This document shows positions 8,777 through 19,134 of a stretch of DNA of 64,000 nucleotides, piece after piece. Under the pieces are notes generated by a model. It did no database searches. It had not been told where the DNA came from and was given only the letters and a program-made list of their open reading frames with translations. Both the position numbers and the translations under genes were made by a program. Source of the stretch: Proteiniphilum sp. UBA4977. GTDB taxonomy: Bacteria; Bacteroidota; Bacteroidia; Bacteroidales; Dysgonomonadaceae. Position 1 is the first letter of the stretch; the number at the start of each line of letters is the position of its first letter. The stretch lies in assembly GCA_002398565.1 (NCBI GenBank), contig DGZP01000039.1, positions 27,635-91,634 of the forward strand, given 5' to 3'.

Positions 8777-11700
8777 ATGAGGGAAAAACAGAAATTTTTC
8801 AAAGAGCCATTTGCATACAGGCTGGTTTTATTTGTATTGTGTGCGGCCTTTACAGCGAATCTGTCGGCTCAGAATCAAAAAACTATTTCCGGGAATATCA
8901 CCGAAGAGAATGGTGTTTCTGTGATAGGTGCTTCCGTTTTTGTAAAAGGAACTACGACCGGTACCGTAAGTGATATCGATGGTAATTTTTCTTTATCGGT
9001 GCCCGAATCATCAGTAATTACCATATCTTATATAGGATATCACCCACAGGAGATCCCTGTTGCAGGGAAAACACATCTCTCTATCGTGCTAAAAGAGGAC
9101 AACCAACTGTTGGACGAGTTGGTTGTAATCGGATATGGTGTGATGAAAAAAAGAGATCTCACAGGCGCTGTATCATCGGTTTCGGGGGAGACGATGAAGG
9201 ACAAGCCGGTAGCCAGTATCGGGGAAGCGCTTCAGGGACGGGCTGCAGGTGTGCAGGTTATCTCCTCCGGTAAACCGGGTGACAATGTCTCCTTCCGCAT
9301 CAGGGGAATCAGCACTATCAATAACAGCGAACCGCTTCTGGTTATAGACGGGGTACCCACGGACCTGGGAATCAATTCCCTGAATATGGAAGATGTGGAA
9401 ACCGTGGATGTGCTCAAAGATGCTTCTGCCACTGCCATTTACGGGTCGCGGGGGGCAAACGGCGTCATATTGGTTACCACGAAGAAGGGCAAATCGGGTG
9501 ACGGATCTATCTCATTCAGTGCGAACTGGGGAGTACAAACTGCTACCGGCATGCCACAGATGTTGAATGCTACACAGTTTGCCTCGTTACATAACGAGAT
9601 GATTGCTAATTATAACCAGTTGGCCTCCTCCCCGCTGACACAGCGCGCCGACTTTGCTGATCCAACGGTCTGGGGTGAAGGTACCGACTGGCTTGATGAA
9701 CTCTTCCGTTCGGCGAGAATGAGAAACTATACGGTTTCCTATTCCGGAGGTAGTGATAAGGGAAATTATTATGTGTCGGGAGGAGTATTCGATCAGGACG
9801 GTGTTGTGTCTAATACATCATACCGACGATACACGGTGCAGTTCAATAGCGAATCGAACGTGCGTTCATGGATAAAATTCGGGAACAATATAACCCTGAG
9901 TCACGATATCAAGAAACAGGGTTCTTATGATATTCGCGGTACGATGGCCTCGCTGCCTACGCAGCCTGTTTACAACGAAGATGGTTCTTACTCCGGTCCC
10001 GGAGAACCGGCTTATCAGTACGGGGATATACGCAATCCTATTGGAACAGCAACACTTAGTCGAAACAGAACCAACGGATACAACGTGCTTGGAAATATCT
10101 TCGCTGAGATAAAACCGGCAGATAAACTTACTTTTAAGTCACTGGGTGGCATCGACTTCAAGTTTTGGGATCAGAACAGCTTTAGTCCCAAATATGACTG
10201 GAAGCCTATCCCACAGCCGCAGTCTTCACTGTATGAAGAGTCGAATAAAAGTCTTACCTATCTGTGGGATAATACGCTTACTTACCTCGACACCTTCGCA
10301 GATAAACACAACGTCAACGTGATGATTGGTTCCAGCGCCCAGAATAACTTGTATAACCGCATGAACGCAAGTGTGCAGGGATTCCTGAGTGATAATAACA
10401 GCCAGTTAAATAACGGGCTTACCGACCCCACCGTCGGGGGTACCAAAAACGATTGGGCTATCCTCTCGTTTATGGGGCGAGCCAATTACAATTACGACAA
10501 CAAATATCTTTTCACCGCAACAATCCGTCGCGACGGCTCCTCCCGATTTTCCAAAGAAAACAGGTGGGGTACTTTTCCCTCGTTCTCCGCAGCTTGGCGC
10601 TTGTCGGAAGAATCTTTCTTCCACGCAAACGAATGGATCGACGATGTGAAAGTCCGTTTGGGATACGGAGAAACGGGAAACCAGGGAGGTATAGACAACT
10701 ACGCCTATTTTACCCGGTTGAAAACGGGACAGTATGTGTTCAACGGTACACCGGTTTCTACGCTCTATCCGCTGGTGATGCCCAATCAGGATGTACAATG
10801 GGAGACGGTAAGGCAGTTTAATGCCGGGGTGGATCTCTCTTTATTGAATCAACGGATTAATCTGACGCTTGATGCTTACCTGAAAAATACAAGCGATATG
10901 CTGGTGCCGATGTCAGTACCCATCACAACAGGTTATTCAGACATTTACGTGCCTAGTGTAAATGCCGGAGAGATTAGGAACAAAGGGCTTGAGCTGACTG
11001 TCTCCTCCAGAAACCTCACGGGCCAGTTTGAATGGGATACCGATTTCAATGTTTCTTACAATAAGAATGAAGTAATCAAAATGAATGACGGTATTGCCCT
11101 GTTTACCGGTGGGGATATCAATATGACTAAAGTGCAGGTGAGTGCCGAAGGACGACCTGTGAACGCGTTCTATGGTTATGTAACCAACGGCATCTTCCAG
11201 AATCAGGAGGAGGTGGACCGGTATGCTACGCAGGTAACCGGCGGAACAGCACCTGGCGATATCAAGTTTCGTGATCTTGACAACAACGGAGTCATCAATG
11301 CCGATGACCGTACCTTTATCGGTAATCCATTCCCTGAATGGACGTTCTCCATGAACAACAGCTTTGCTTACGGAAATTTCGACCTGCAGGTCTTTTTCCA
11401 GGGTGTGGCCGGAAACGACATTTACAATGCCAACAGAATATGGCAGGAAAGTATGTCAGTCCCGCAAAACCAGACGACAAAAGTGTTGGACCGCTGGACA
11501 GGAGAAGGAACAAGTAACAGTGTTCCGCGTGCTGTCTACAGCGACCCCAATCAGAATGTACGCCATTCCAACCGGTTTATCGAGGATGGATCATACCTTC
11601 GTTTGAAAAATCTCACGTTAGGATATACGTTGCCGAAATCAGTAGCACAGAAGGCTCAACTAAGTATGGCACGACTCTATCTCTCTTGCCAGAACCTCTT

Positions 11701-11812
11701 TACATTGACCGGTTATTCTGGTTTTGATCCTGAAGTAGGGGCAGGAGGTGTCGATCTCGGCACCTATCCGGTAACACGTACAATCAGTTTAGGCCTAAAT
11801 ATTCAATTTTAA
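8777..11812 (+). CDS. susC: SusC-like TonB-dependent outer-membrane glycan transporter (PUL 1)
   Basis: Outer-membrane beta-barrel of 1011 residues that imports oligosaccharides captured by its SusD partner, powered by TonB. The start is the ATG at 8777, followed by a signal peptide ending LSAQ; a GTG at 8738 would precede it with a poor leader. Residues 35-105 form the carboxypeptidase-regulatory-like beta-sandwich (ISGNITEENG, GTVSDIDGNFSL). The TonB-box-like motif LVVIGYG lies near 115-121. The plug follows, with LRGISTINN-like (RIRGISTINN), DGVPTD and AIYGSRGANGVI, and then the barrel ending in ISLGLNIQF with terminal Phe. susD follows 11 bases later. The neighbouring GH66, GH31 and GH97 genes point to alpha-glucan, probably dextran. 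Confidence 0.95.
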   Translation: MREKQKFFKEPFAYRLVLFVLCAAFTANLSAQNQKTISGNITEENGVSVIGASVFVKGTTTGTVSDIDGNFSLSVPESSVITISYIGYHPQEIPVAGKTHLSIVLKEDNQLLDELVVIGYGVMKKRDLTGAVSSVSGETMKDKPVASIGEALQGRAAGVQVISSGKPGDNVSFRIRGISTINNSEPLLVIDGVPTDLGINSLNMEDVETVDVLKDASATAIYGSRGANGVILVTTKKGKSGDGSISFSANWGVQTATGMPQMLNATQFASLHNEMIANYNQLASSPLTQRADFADPTVWGEGTDWLDELFRSARMRNYTVSYSGGSDKGNYYVSGGVFDQDGVVSNTSYRRYTVQFNSESNVRSWIKFGNNITLSHDIKKQGSYDIRGTMASLPTQPVYNEDGSYSGPGEPAYQYGDIRNPIGTATLSRNRTNGYNVLGNIFAEIKPADKLTFKSLGGIDFKFWDQNSFSPKYDWKPIPQPQSSLYEESNKSLTYLWDNTLTYLDTFADKHNVNVMIGSSAQNNLYNRMNASVQGFLSDNNSQLNNGLTDPTVGGTKNDWAILSFMGRANYNYDNKYLFTATIRRDGSSRFSKENRWGTFPSFSAAWRLSEESFFHANEWIDDVKVRLGYGETGNQGGIDNYAYFTRLKTGQYVFNGTPVSTLYPLVMPNQDVQWETVRQFNAGVDLSLLNQRINLTLDAYLKNTSDMLVPMSVPITTGYSDIYVPSVNAGEIRNKGLELTVSSRNLTGQFEWDTDFNVSYNKNEVIKMNDGIALFTGGDINMTKVQVSAEGRPVNAFYGYVTNGIFQNQEEVDRYATQVTGGTAPGDIKFRDLDNNGVINADDRTFIGNPFPEWTFSMNNSFAYGNFDLQVFFQGVAGNDIYNANRIWQESMSVPQNQTTKVLDRWTGEGTSNSVPRAVYSDPNQNVRHSNRFIEDGSYLRLKNLTLGYTLPKSVAQKAQLSMARLYLSCQNLFTLTGYSGFDPEVGAGGVDLGTYPVTRTISLGLNIQF

Positions 11813-11823
11813 TCGATGACAAT

Positions 11824-13314
11824 ATGAGAAAAATAGCATATATAATTGGACTTTTATCGGTATTGACACTCTTTGGATCCTGCTCCGATTTTTTGGATAA
11901 AGTTCCGTATGAAGACCCAAGTGCCGAGGCTCTCACGGACGAAGCGTCGGCTATTGCCCTGGTAAATGGGGCTTATCAGCCGCTACAGCGTCCCAAATTA
12001 TACAACATGAGAATCTGGACGCTCGATATCATTGCAGGAAACAGCGAAGTGGGTGCTGGTGGAGGCACCGACGGGATAGAGACTGTTACCTTGGCAAATT
12101 TTGTAGCTACAGCCGACAATGCAGCTGCACTGGACATATGGCGAGGTCCCAATCCCGGGATACTATACTGCAATACGGTATTGGAAAATGTGCCGAAGAT
12201 GGATATCGACGAATCGTTGAAAAACCGTTCTATCGGAGAAGCGAAGTTTCTTCGTGCCAACTATTATTTCATTCTGGTGCAGCTTTTCGGAGATGTCCCG
12301 ATGACAGTCTCCACACCGAAGCCTGGAGACAACCTGCTGCCCGAACGTACCGACAAGATGACCATCTACAACGAGGTGATAATTCCTGACTTGAAGGATG
12401 CAATTGAATTGTTGCCGGTCAGGGAAGCATATTCGGGAAGCGACATCGGCCGTGCTTCCAAGGGTGCGGCTGCCGGCATGCTGGCAAAGGTTTATCTGAC
12501 ATTGGGAATGTATGCAGAATCACTACAGATGAGTGAGCTGGTAGAGAGCCTCGGTTATACCCTGAATTCCGATTACAGCGATAGCTTCGGGGGTGAGGAA
12601 CGGCATAAGAACACAGCAGAATCTCTATTTGAAGTGCAATATTACGGACTGACCAAGGCTGGTTTCTGGAGTGATGAAAACCAGGCCAACTGGCTAAGTA
12701 CCTACATGGGTCCGCGTAATACAGGATGGGTTGGCGGTGCTTATGGCTGGAACCAACCGACACAGGAGTTCGTGGACCAATATGAGAATGGAGATTTGCG
12801 TAAAGACAAAACCATCCTGTATGAGGGAGGTCCCGATTTCGACGGCAAATCATACAAGGCGAATATGTCGAACACGGGTTACAATGTTCGGAAGTTCCTT
12901 GTGCCGCTGTCCGTCTCTCCCGATTATAATACCAACTCTGCAAATGTTGTGGTATTGCGTTTTGCCGATGTGTTGTTGATGAAAGCTGAAGCGCTGAATG
13001 AGCTGGGAAGAACAACAGAAGCAGAAGAACCATTATACCAGGTGCGTAAAAGGGCAGGCCTGACAAATAGGGGAGATGTGGAGAATCTCACAACCGAACA
13101 GATGAGAGAGAAAATCAGAAATGAACGTCGCATTGAACTGGCCTTCGAAGGACATCGCTGGTTCGATATCATCAGGTGGGATAACGGACAATATGCCTTG
13201 GATTTCCTGCACTCCATCGGTAAAATCAACGCGACGCAGAAACACCTGTTGTTTCCTATCCCGCAAAAGGAGAGGGATGCCAATCCTAATCTCACACAAA
13301 ATCAAGGATATTAA
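11824..13314 (+). CDS. susD: SusD-like surface glycan-binding lipoprotein (PUL 1)
   Basis: Lid and capture protein of the SusCD complex, 496 residues, on the outer face of the outer membrane. The lipoprotein signal ends LFGSC, with the lipidated Cys followed by SDFLDKVPYEDPSAE, a typical SusD N-terminus. Family motifs include EAKFLRANYYFILVQLFGDV, FADVLLMKAEALNELG and IRNERRIELAFEGHRWFDIIRW. It ends LFPIPQKERDANPNLTQNQGY, the standard C-terminus. It lies 11 bases after susC and 20 bases before the SusE/F-like gene, so all three are probably cotranscribed. No truncation is visible. Confidence 0.95.
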   Translation: MRKIAYIIGLLSVLTLFGSCSDFLDKVPYEDPSAEALTDEASAIALVNGAYQPLQRPKLYNMRIWTLDIIAGNSEVGAGGGTDGIETVTLANFVATADNAAALDIWRGPNPGILYCNTVLENVPKMDIDESLKNRSIGEAKFLRANYYFILVQLFGDVPMTVSTPKPGDNLLPERTDKMTIYNEVIIPDLKDAIELLPVREAYSGSDIGRASKGAAAGMLAKVYLTLGMYAESLQMSELVESLGYTLNSDYSDSFGGEERHKNTAESLFEVQYYGLTKAGFWSDENQANWLSTYMGPRNTGWVGGAYGWNQPTQEFVDQYENGDLRKDKTILYEGGPDFDGKSYKANMSNTGYNVRKFLVPLSVSPDYNTNSANVVVLRFADVLLMKAEALNELGRTTEAEEPLYQVRKRAGLTNRGDVENLTTEQMREKIRNERRIELAFEGHRWFDIIRWDNGQYALDFLHSIGKINATQKHLLFPIPQKERDANPNLTQNQGY

Positions 13315-13334
13315 TATCAAAAAGAGAGACTGTT

Positions 13335-14777
13335 ATGAAGATATACAGATTACTATTTTTACTGTCGTTGTGGGTCACACTGTTTGTAGGGTGTGCCGAC
13401 GATAATTACATGGAACTGGACAAGGGAAGCAGTCCCCTTGAAATAACTGCTTCATTGGCTGAAATCGAGCTGGATGCTGCAAATCCGACTTCGGAAGCCC
13501 TGAAATTGTCATGGACAACCGGTTCCAACCAAGGTACCAATGCCGGAATCAGCTATACCTTTCAGATGGATTTGCAGGGTGACAACTTTGCAGGAGGCGT
13601 ATCGATTGATTTGGGAAGGGGTGTATACGAAAAAATTTACAAGAACGAAGAGCTGAATGAGATATTGCTAAATAATTTTGGTGTTGAAGTAAATAAGGAG
13701 GTGGTGCTGGAGGTCCGTGTTAAAGCCACTGTCGCTGCAGAGGGTATCGAACCGGAGATTTCGAACCTGCAACGCCTCTCGGTTAAAACACACAAACCGA
13801 TTACCAAGACACTGTACATGCTGGGTGATGCTACACCCAACGGATGGAATGCCGACGATGCCACCGAAATGCGCCCCATCAGCAATGTTCCCAAAGGGTT
13901 TACCTGGACCGGATCGCTTTCGCCAGGAAAATTCAAATTTATCGCCACGCCGGGAGAGTTTGCTCCCTCTTACAACAAGGGAGAGAGCGATACGAAACTC
14001 TATCTGCGCGAAAGTTTTGATGATCCCTACGACGAACAGTTCGAAATAACTGAAGGAGGAACCTATACGGTAAAAGTGAATTTGATTACGCTGACAATCA
14101 GTATTGTAAGAGGTGAAGGACCGGAATATAGCGAATTGTGGTTTGTAGGCAATCCCACCGGATGGAGTTTTCAGCCGATGGCCGTGAATCCTGTGGATCC
14201 GTTTATCTTCCATTACAATGGTGACCTTTCAGCCGGGGGTGAATTTAAAATAGGAACTGCCGCGGTAAACTGGGACGCACTCTTTTTCCGTCCCACTGTT
14301 GATAAGACAGCAGAAGGCATAGGCCTCGATGTGGACAAATGGGCGGGTGATCCTGATTATAAATGGAACATTACTGGCGGCGTATATAAAATCAAACTGG
14401 ATACACGGGACATGAAGATAGATATCGTTCCATTTGTGCCATTTGAAATGATTTACCTCGTAGGCGATGCTTCACCCAACGGGTGGGATATTGGCAATGC
14501 CACTCCCATGACGGCCACAGCCGATCCCTACAAGTTCACATGGAGTGGATCACTTAAGGGCGGAGAGCTGAAGTTTACATGCGACAAGCAATCCGATTGG
14601 AATGGTGCCTGGTTTATTGCGAGCGAAGCAGATAAATCACCTACGGGGCAGACAGAACAGATGTTGTTTAATTATCCCGGGGCTGGCGTGGACTACAAGT
14701 GGAGGATTTCGGAATCCGGCACTTATAAAATCGAACTCGATCAGTTAAAAGAAACCATCACCATTCAAAAACAATAA
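13335..14777 (+). CDS. SusE/SusF-like surface alpha-glucan-binding lipoprotein with three repeated modules
   Basis: Accessory surface glycan-binding lipoprotein, 480 residues, with lipobox LFVGC. Residues 30-150 form a SusE-type N-terminal domain (begins PLEITASLAEIELDAANPTS). Three related beta-sandwich modules follow, each opening with the same pattern: LYMLGDATPNGWNADDATEM near 157, LWFVGNPTGWSFQPMAV near 267 and IYLVGDASPNGWDIGNATPM near 374. Such modules bind starch in SusE and SusF, using Trp residues like those in NGW. The middle copy is shorter at this motif and lacks the ATPNGWxxxxAT form, so it may have lost or changed binding. Position directly after susCD and before the GH66 gene supports a role in alpha-glucan capture. 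Ligand specificity cannot be read from sequence. Confidence 0.85.
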   Translation: MKIYRLLFLLSLWVTLFVGCADDNYMELDKGSSPLEITASLAEIELDAANPTSEALKLSWTTGSNQGTNAGISYTFQMDLQGDNFAGGVSIDLGRGVYEKIYKNEELNEILLNNFGVEVNKEVVLEVRVKATVAAEGIEPEISNLQRLSVKTHKPITKTLYMLGDATPNGWNADDATEMRPISNVPKGFTWTGSLSPGKFKFIATPGEFAPSYNKGESDTKLYLRESFDDPYDEQFEITEGGTYTVKVNLITLTISIVRGEGPEYSELWFVGNPTGWSFQPMAVNPVDPFIFHYNGDLSAGGEFKIGTAAVNWDALFFRPTVDKTAEGIGLDVDKWAGDPDYKWNITGGVYKIKLDTRDMKIDIVPFVPFEMIYLVGDASPNGWDIGNATPMTATADPYKFTWSGSLKGGELKFTCDKQSDWNGAWFIASEADKSPTGQTEQMLFNYPGAGVDYKWRISESGTYKIELDQLKETITIQKQ

Positions 14778-14789
14778 ACAAACAGGGAT

Positions 14790-14823
14790 GATCTACCGCA
14801 CCGGATGAGCGGTGCGGCAGATC
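14790..14823 (+). other. Intercistronic hairpin between the SusE/F-like and GH66 genes
   Basis: GATCT plus CCGCACCG pairs with CGGTGCGG plus AGATC, with one A-C mismatch and a six-base loop (GATGAG). No T-run follows, so it is not a simple intrinsic terminator. It fills most of the 59-base gap and ends 13 bases before the GH66 ATG, so it could act as an mRNA processing or stability element separating binding genes from enzyme genes. Confidence 0.6.
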
Positions 14824-14836
14824 TCCGATTCAAATT

Positions 14837-16591
14837 ATGATCAAAAAAATCACCTTTCTGTTTTTAATCTGTTTGCTGACATTGACTTCATGCAAAGATG
14901 ATTATGATACAAAAAATAATCCGATAACTTACGGCGATACCTATCTGTCGGTCGACATCACAACCGATAAGTCGGTATACAAACCAGGGGAGACTGTCCG
15001 TTTTACGCTGAAAGAAAAACCTTCCGGTAACCCAAAAGTGCGTTATTCGCACCTGGGAAAAGTAATAAAGGAGGAGGAGCTGCAGGGGACGAGCTGGTCA
15101 TGGATTACACCGGCAGAAGATTTCAAAGGGTATATGGTGGATATTTATGAAGTTGATGGAAAAGAAGAAAAGATTTATCACACCATTGCTGTGGATGTTT
15201 CTTCCGACTGGACAAAGTTTCCCCGTTACGGCTTTCTCTCTTCGTATGGTGATCTGTCGAAGACGCAGATCGGGAAAAATATTGAGCTTTTAAACCGTTA
15301 TCACATAAATGGGGTACAATTTTATGACTGGATGCACGACCACCACCGCCCGCTGGCAGGAACCGTAGATAATCCGCTGTCCCAGTGGCCCGATCTCATT
15401 GGTCGTACCAACTATCTCTCTACAGTGAAAAGTTATATTGATGCCATGCACGGGAGAGGAATGAAAGCGATGTTTTACAATCTCGCATTTGGCGCATTGA
15501 GCAATGCGGCGGCGGATGGTGTAAAGGAAGAGTGGTATATTTTCAAGGATTCCAACCGCTCAGTCAAAGACAGTCACCATCTTGATTCCCCCTTTCGCAG
15601 TAGCATTTACCTCACAAATCCGGCAAACAATGCGTGGCAGAACTATCTCATAGCACGTCATAACGATGTATACCGGGTATTCGATTTCGACGGTTATCAT
15701 ATTGATCAGCTGGGTAACCGGGGAGCAGTATACGATTATAACGGTAATCTGCTAAAGTTGGAGGAGACTTATGCGTCTTTTATAGCAGCCATGAAGCAGT
15801 CCCGTCCCGACAAAAGGTTGGTGATGAATGCGGTTAGCCAGTTTGGGCAGAGTTATATATCCCAAAACGAGGTCGATTTTCTCTATACCGAAGTGTGGGA
15901 TGAAAGCAAAACTTTTGGAGAGCTGGCAAATGTGATCCTTGAAAACAATGCCTATTCGGATAACAAGAAGCAGACCGTGCTGGCTGCTTATGTTAACTAT
16001 GCAAAATCCAGCAGCTCTGGTTATGTAAACGCACCGGGTGTATTGTTGACCAACGCGGTGATATTCTCGTTCGGAGGAGCTCACCTTGAACTGGGTGAAC
16101 ACTACCTGGCAAACGAATACTTCCCCAATTCGAATCTGCAGATGAAGAAAGAGTTAAAGGAGGCTTTGGTTTGTTACTACGATTTTCTTGTGGCTTATCA
16201 GAATCTTTTACGTGACGGAGGAGCGTTTGCCTCGTTCAATGTGCAGTCGGACAACAACCAGGCCAGGTTTGAAAACTGGCCTGCATCAAAGGGAGCCGTA
16301 GCCGTTACTGGCAAAAGATTTACTGACAAGGAAGTAATCCATCTGCTTAATTTCTCTAATGCAAACTCCATGGAGTGGAGAGATACCAATGGAACCCAAA
16401 AAGAGCCTCTGGCCATCATCGGTACTGAAATAAAAGTAACAGTGACCCGTCCTGTGAAGAAAATCTGGTTTGCTTCACCCGATATAAATGGAGGAGCAGC
16501 CAGAACGCTCGACTTCACACAGGCAGGGAATGAAGTCAGGTTCACACTTCCGTCGTTGAAGTATTGGGACATGATTGTCATCGAGTATTAA
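14837..16591 (+). CDS. GH66 family lipoprotein, probable endo-dextranase
   Basis: Predicted surface endo-enzyme cleaving alpha-1,6-glucan (dextran), 584 residues. Lipobox LTLTSC gives lipidated C19. Residues 35-120 form an N-terminal beta domain, and the (beta/alpha)8 barrel follows from about 130. GH66 hallmarks are VQFYDWMHDHHRPL (residues 160-173), the nucleophile region FDGYHIDQLG (D290) and the acid/base region YTEVWDE (E352). A C-terminal beta domain closes the protein. Cycloisomaltooligosaccharide glucanotransferases of GH66 carry an inserted CBM35-like domain; none is apparent at this length, so dextranase is favoured. It follows the surface-binding genes and precedes GH31 by 21 bases, matching the dextran PUL gene set known from Bacteroides. 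Confidence 0.88.
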   Translation: MIKKITFLFLICLLTLTSCKDDYDTKNNPITYGDTYLSVDITTDKSVYKPGETVRFTLKEKPSGNPKVRYSHLGKVIKEEELQGTSWSWITPAEDFKGYMVDIYEVDGKEEKIYHTIAVDVSSDWTKFPRYGFLSSYGDLSKTQIGKNIELLNRYHINGVQFYDWMHDHHRPLAGTVDNPLSQWPDLIGRTNYLSTVKSYIDAMHGRGMKAMFYNLAFGALSNAAADGVKEEWYIFKDSNRSVKDSHHLDSPFRSSIYLTNPANNAWQNYLIARHNDVYRVFDFDGYHIDQLGNRGAVYDYNGNLLKLEETYASFIAAMKQSRPDKRLVMNAVSQFGQSYISQNEVDFLYTEVWDESKTFGELANVILENNAYSDNKKQTVLAAYVNYAKSSSSGYVNAPGVLLTNAVIFSFGGAHLELGEHYLANEYFPNSNLQMKKELKEALVCYYDFLVAYQNLLRDGGAFASFNVQSDNNQARFENWPASKGAVAVTGKRFTDKEVIHLLNFSNANSMEWRDTNGTQKEPLAIIGTEIKVTVTRPVKKIWFASPDINGGAARTLDFTQAGNEVRFTLPSLKYWDMIVIEY

Positions 16592-16612
16592 CTATCACGT
16601 AAAAGAAATTTG

Positions 16613-19111
16613 ATGAAGTACCTACAATTTATATTACTGCTGACTCTCTTCACTCCTTTTGTCATCTATGCACAACAAGGTGGTAGATCGAAGGAGGTTA
16701 CCTCATATACAAAAGAAGGGAATAGGGTTGTGTTTAACACGGAAGATGGATCGAGGCTGTCACTGGACTTTCTCAACAACTCCGTCGTAAAAATATGGTT
16801 CGATCCCCATGGCACATTTGTTCGCAAAAATAAATCGTTTGCAGTAATCAATGAGGACCTCGAAAATATGGAGAAGATAGCGGTGAACGACGAACCATCA
16901 TCCTACGAGATATACACTTCCAGGCTCCGTATCAGGATGAACAAGAGCCCGATGCAACTACAGATTTTTGATAAATGGCAAAAACTGTTGTTCAGTGATT
17001 ATAAGGAGATCGGTCACGTGTCTGACTCCACGGCGAAGAAAGCTTACAAGGTATTGCGAGACGACGAACAGTTTTTCGGCTTGGGAGAAAAGGCCGGGCC
17101 TCTCAATCGACGCGGACGGGAATACAAGATGTGGAACAGCGACCGCCCCTGCTACAGTGTAAACGAGGATCCGCTATATAAAAGCATACCCTTCTTTATG
17201 AGTAGTTACCAATATGGGATTTTCCTTGATAATACTTATAAAACAGAATTTAAATTTGGTACAGAGTCCAATGAATATTATTCGTTTGAGGCACCAGACG
17301 GAGCATTTGTCTATTACTTTATTTTCGGGAAAGATTATAAGGATATCCAGAGTCAGTATATCTCCCTGACAGGGAAACCTATTATGCCGCCTAAGTGGGC
17401 GTTTGGCTTCTCGCAAAGTCGTGGTCTTTACACGAAAGAAGCGCAGGCACTGGAGGTGGCTGCCGAATTCCGTAAGCGTCAAATTCCATGCGATATAATC
17501 TATCAGGATATCGGTTGGACACAATATTTGCAGAATTTTGAATGGAGAGAGGGAAATTACAACAATCCGAAGCAAATGCTCTCTACTTTAAATGAGCAAG
17601 GTTTTAAAGTGATTCTTTCACAGGATCCGGTGATCTCTCAAGCAAATAGGAAACAGTGGGCAGAAGCCGACAGTCTCGGTTATTTCGTAAAGGATTCCCG
17701 AACAGGGAAAGCGTATGATATGCCCTGGCCATGGGGAGGTAACTGTGGGGTGGTGGATTTTACCATTCCGGAGGTGGCCGACTGGTGGGGTGAGTACCAG
17801 CAGAAACCATTAAATGATGGAGCTGCCGGATTCTGGACAGATATGGGCGAACCGGCATGGAGCAATGAGGAGGACATTGATCGACTTCATATGCGGCACC
17901 ATATCGGTATGCACGGTGAGATTCACAATGTGTACGGACTGACCTGGGACAAGGTGGTAAAAGAGCAGTTTGAAAAGAGGAACCCGGGCAAACGGATATT
18001 CCAGATGACGCGTGCAGCTTATGCCGGACTCCAGCGCTATACGTTTGGCTGGAGTGGTGACAGCGGCAATGGCAATGATCTCCTCGAAGGGTGGGGGCAA
18101 CTACGGAACCAGGTGGCGATCGGTATCTCTGCCGGATTGGGAGGTATTCCGTTCTGGACAACAGATATTTCCGGTTATTGTGGTGATATTACCGATTACC
18201 CGGCGATGGCAGAACTCTACACCCGGTGGATGCAGTTTGGCATTTTTAATCCATTGAGCCGTGCTCATCACGAAGGTGATAATGCGGTAGAACCTTGGAT
18301 GTTTGGAGAAACAGCTGAGAAAAACAGTAAAGCTGCCATCGAATTGAAATATCAGCTCTTTCCTTACCTGTACACTTATGCCCGGAAGGCGCATGATACA
18401 GGATTGCCTATTATGAGGGGGCTGTTTATGGAATATCCCTACGACGAAGTGGCACTGAAAGTTGAAGATCAGTTTATGTTTGGTGAGGAACTGCTTGTAG
18501 CACCGGTGTTGAAAAAGGGAGAAAGGGTAAAGCGTCTCTATCTGCCCGAAGGGGAATGGATTGATTTTAACGACAAAAAAACCGTTTATTTGGGTGGACA
18601 GCAAATTGCTTATCGTGCATCTTTAAATGTGATTCCCATTTTTGTAAGGAAAGGCTCCATCGTCCCGATGATGCCGGTAATGCAATATATCCACGAAAAG
18701 AAAGACTATCCGTTGTTTATTCATATTTTTCCCGACTATGAAGATGAAACGGCAGAATTCGAACTCTATGAAGATGAGGGAGAGAACCTCGAGTATCTCG
18801 ATAACATCGCTTCAAGAACGCGGTTTACCTGTACTACTCTGTCCGACGGATACCGTACGGAAATTGTACCGTCGGATAATGGATTCAAACAATCGGACAA
18901 AAGGAACATGATCCTGGCTTATCATCTCGATAAAATGCCTGTTTCGGTCACCGTGAATGGTAAAACAGCCAAAAAAACGGATGAAGCTTCTATTTACCGC
19001 ACAGCGGAGAACGATGTTTCATCTATAGCATGGTGGTGGAGCGAGGAGTCGAATGAGTGTCGAGTGAAAATACCCGATCATAGAAAAAAGATAACCATAT
19101 TAATTAATTAA
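16613..19111 (+). CDS. GH31 alpha-glucosidase, secreted
   Basis: Retaining exo-acting enzyme, 832 residues, probably removing glucose from isomalto-oligosaccharides in the periplasm. The start is the ATG at 16613, preceded by an in-frame TTG. The signal peptide ends VIYAQQ, with no lipobox. An N-terminal beta-sandwich (residues 25-250, with FFGLGEKAGPL) precedes the barrel. The catalytic nucleophile is D410 in GFWTDMGEPAW and the acid/base is D483 in FGWSGDSGNG, both in classic GH31 motifs. The C-terminal domains include LFPYLYTYARKAHDTGLPIMR. Specificity for alpha-1,6 over alpha-1,4 or xylosyl linkages is inferred from the neighbouring GH66 gene. Confidence 0.92.
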   Translation: MKYLQFILLLTLFTPFVIYAQQGGRSKEVTSYTKEGNRVVFNTEDGSRLSLDFLNNSVVKIWFDPHGTFVRKNKSFAVINEDLENMEKIAVNDEPSSYEIYTSRLRIRMNKSPMQLQIFDKWQKLLFSDYKEIGHVSDSTAKKAYKVLRDDEQFFGLGEKAGPLNRRGREYKMWNSDRPCYSVNEDPLYKSIPFFMSSYQYGIFLDNTYKTEFKFGTESNEYYSFEAPDGAFVYYFIFGKDYKDIQSQYISLTGKPIMPPKWAFGFSQSRGLYTKEAQALEVAAEFRKRQIPCDIIYQDIGWTQYLQNFEWREGNYNNPKQMLSTLNEQGFKVILSQDPVISQANRKQWAEADSLGYFVKDSRTGKAYDMPWPWGGNCGVVDFTIPEVADWWGEYQQKPLNDGAAGFWTDMGEPAWSNEEDIDRLHMRHHIGMHGEIHNVYGLTWDKVVKEQFEKRNPGKRIFQMTRAAYAGLQRYTFGWSGDSGNGNDLLEGWGQLRNQVAIGISAGLGGIPFWTTDISGYCGDITDYPAMAELYTRWMQFGIFNPLSRAHHEGDNAVEPWMFGETAEKNSKAAIELKYQLFPYLYTYARKAHDTGLPIMRGLFMEYPYDEVALKVEDQFMFGEELLVAPVLKKGERVKRLYLPEGEWIDFNDKKTVYLGGQQIAYRASLNVIPIFVRKGSIVPMMPVMQYIHEKKDYPLFIHIFPDYEDETAEFELYEDEGENLEYLDNIASRTRFTCTTLSDGYRTEIVPSDNGFKQSDKRNMILAYHLDKMPVSVTVNGKTAKKTDEASIYRTAENDVSSIAWWWSEESNECRVKIPDHRKKITILIN

Positions 19112-19134
19112 AAGCATATAAAAGAATCCATTGT

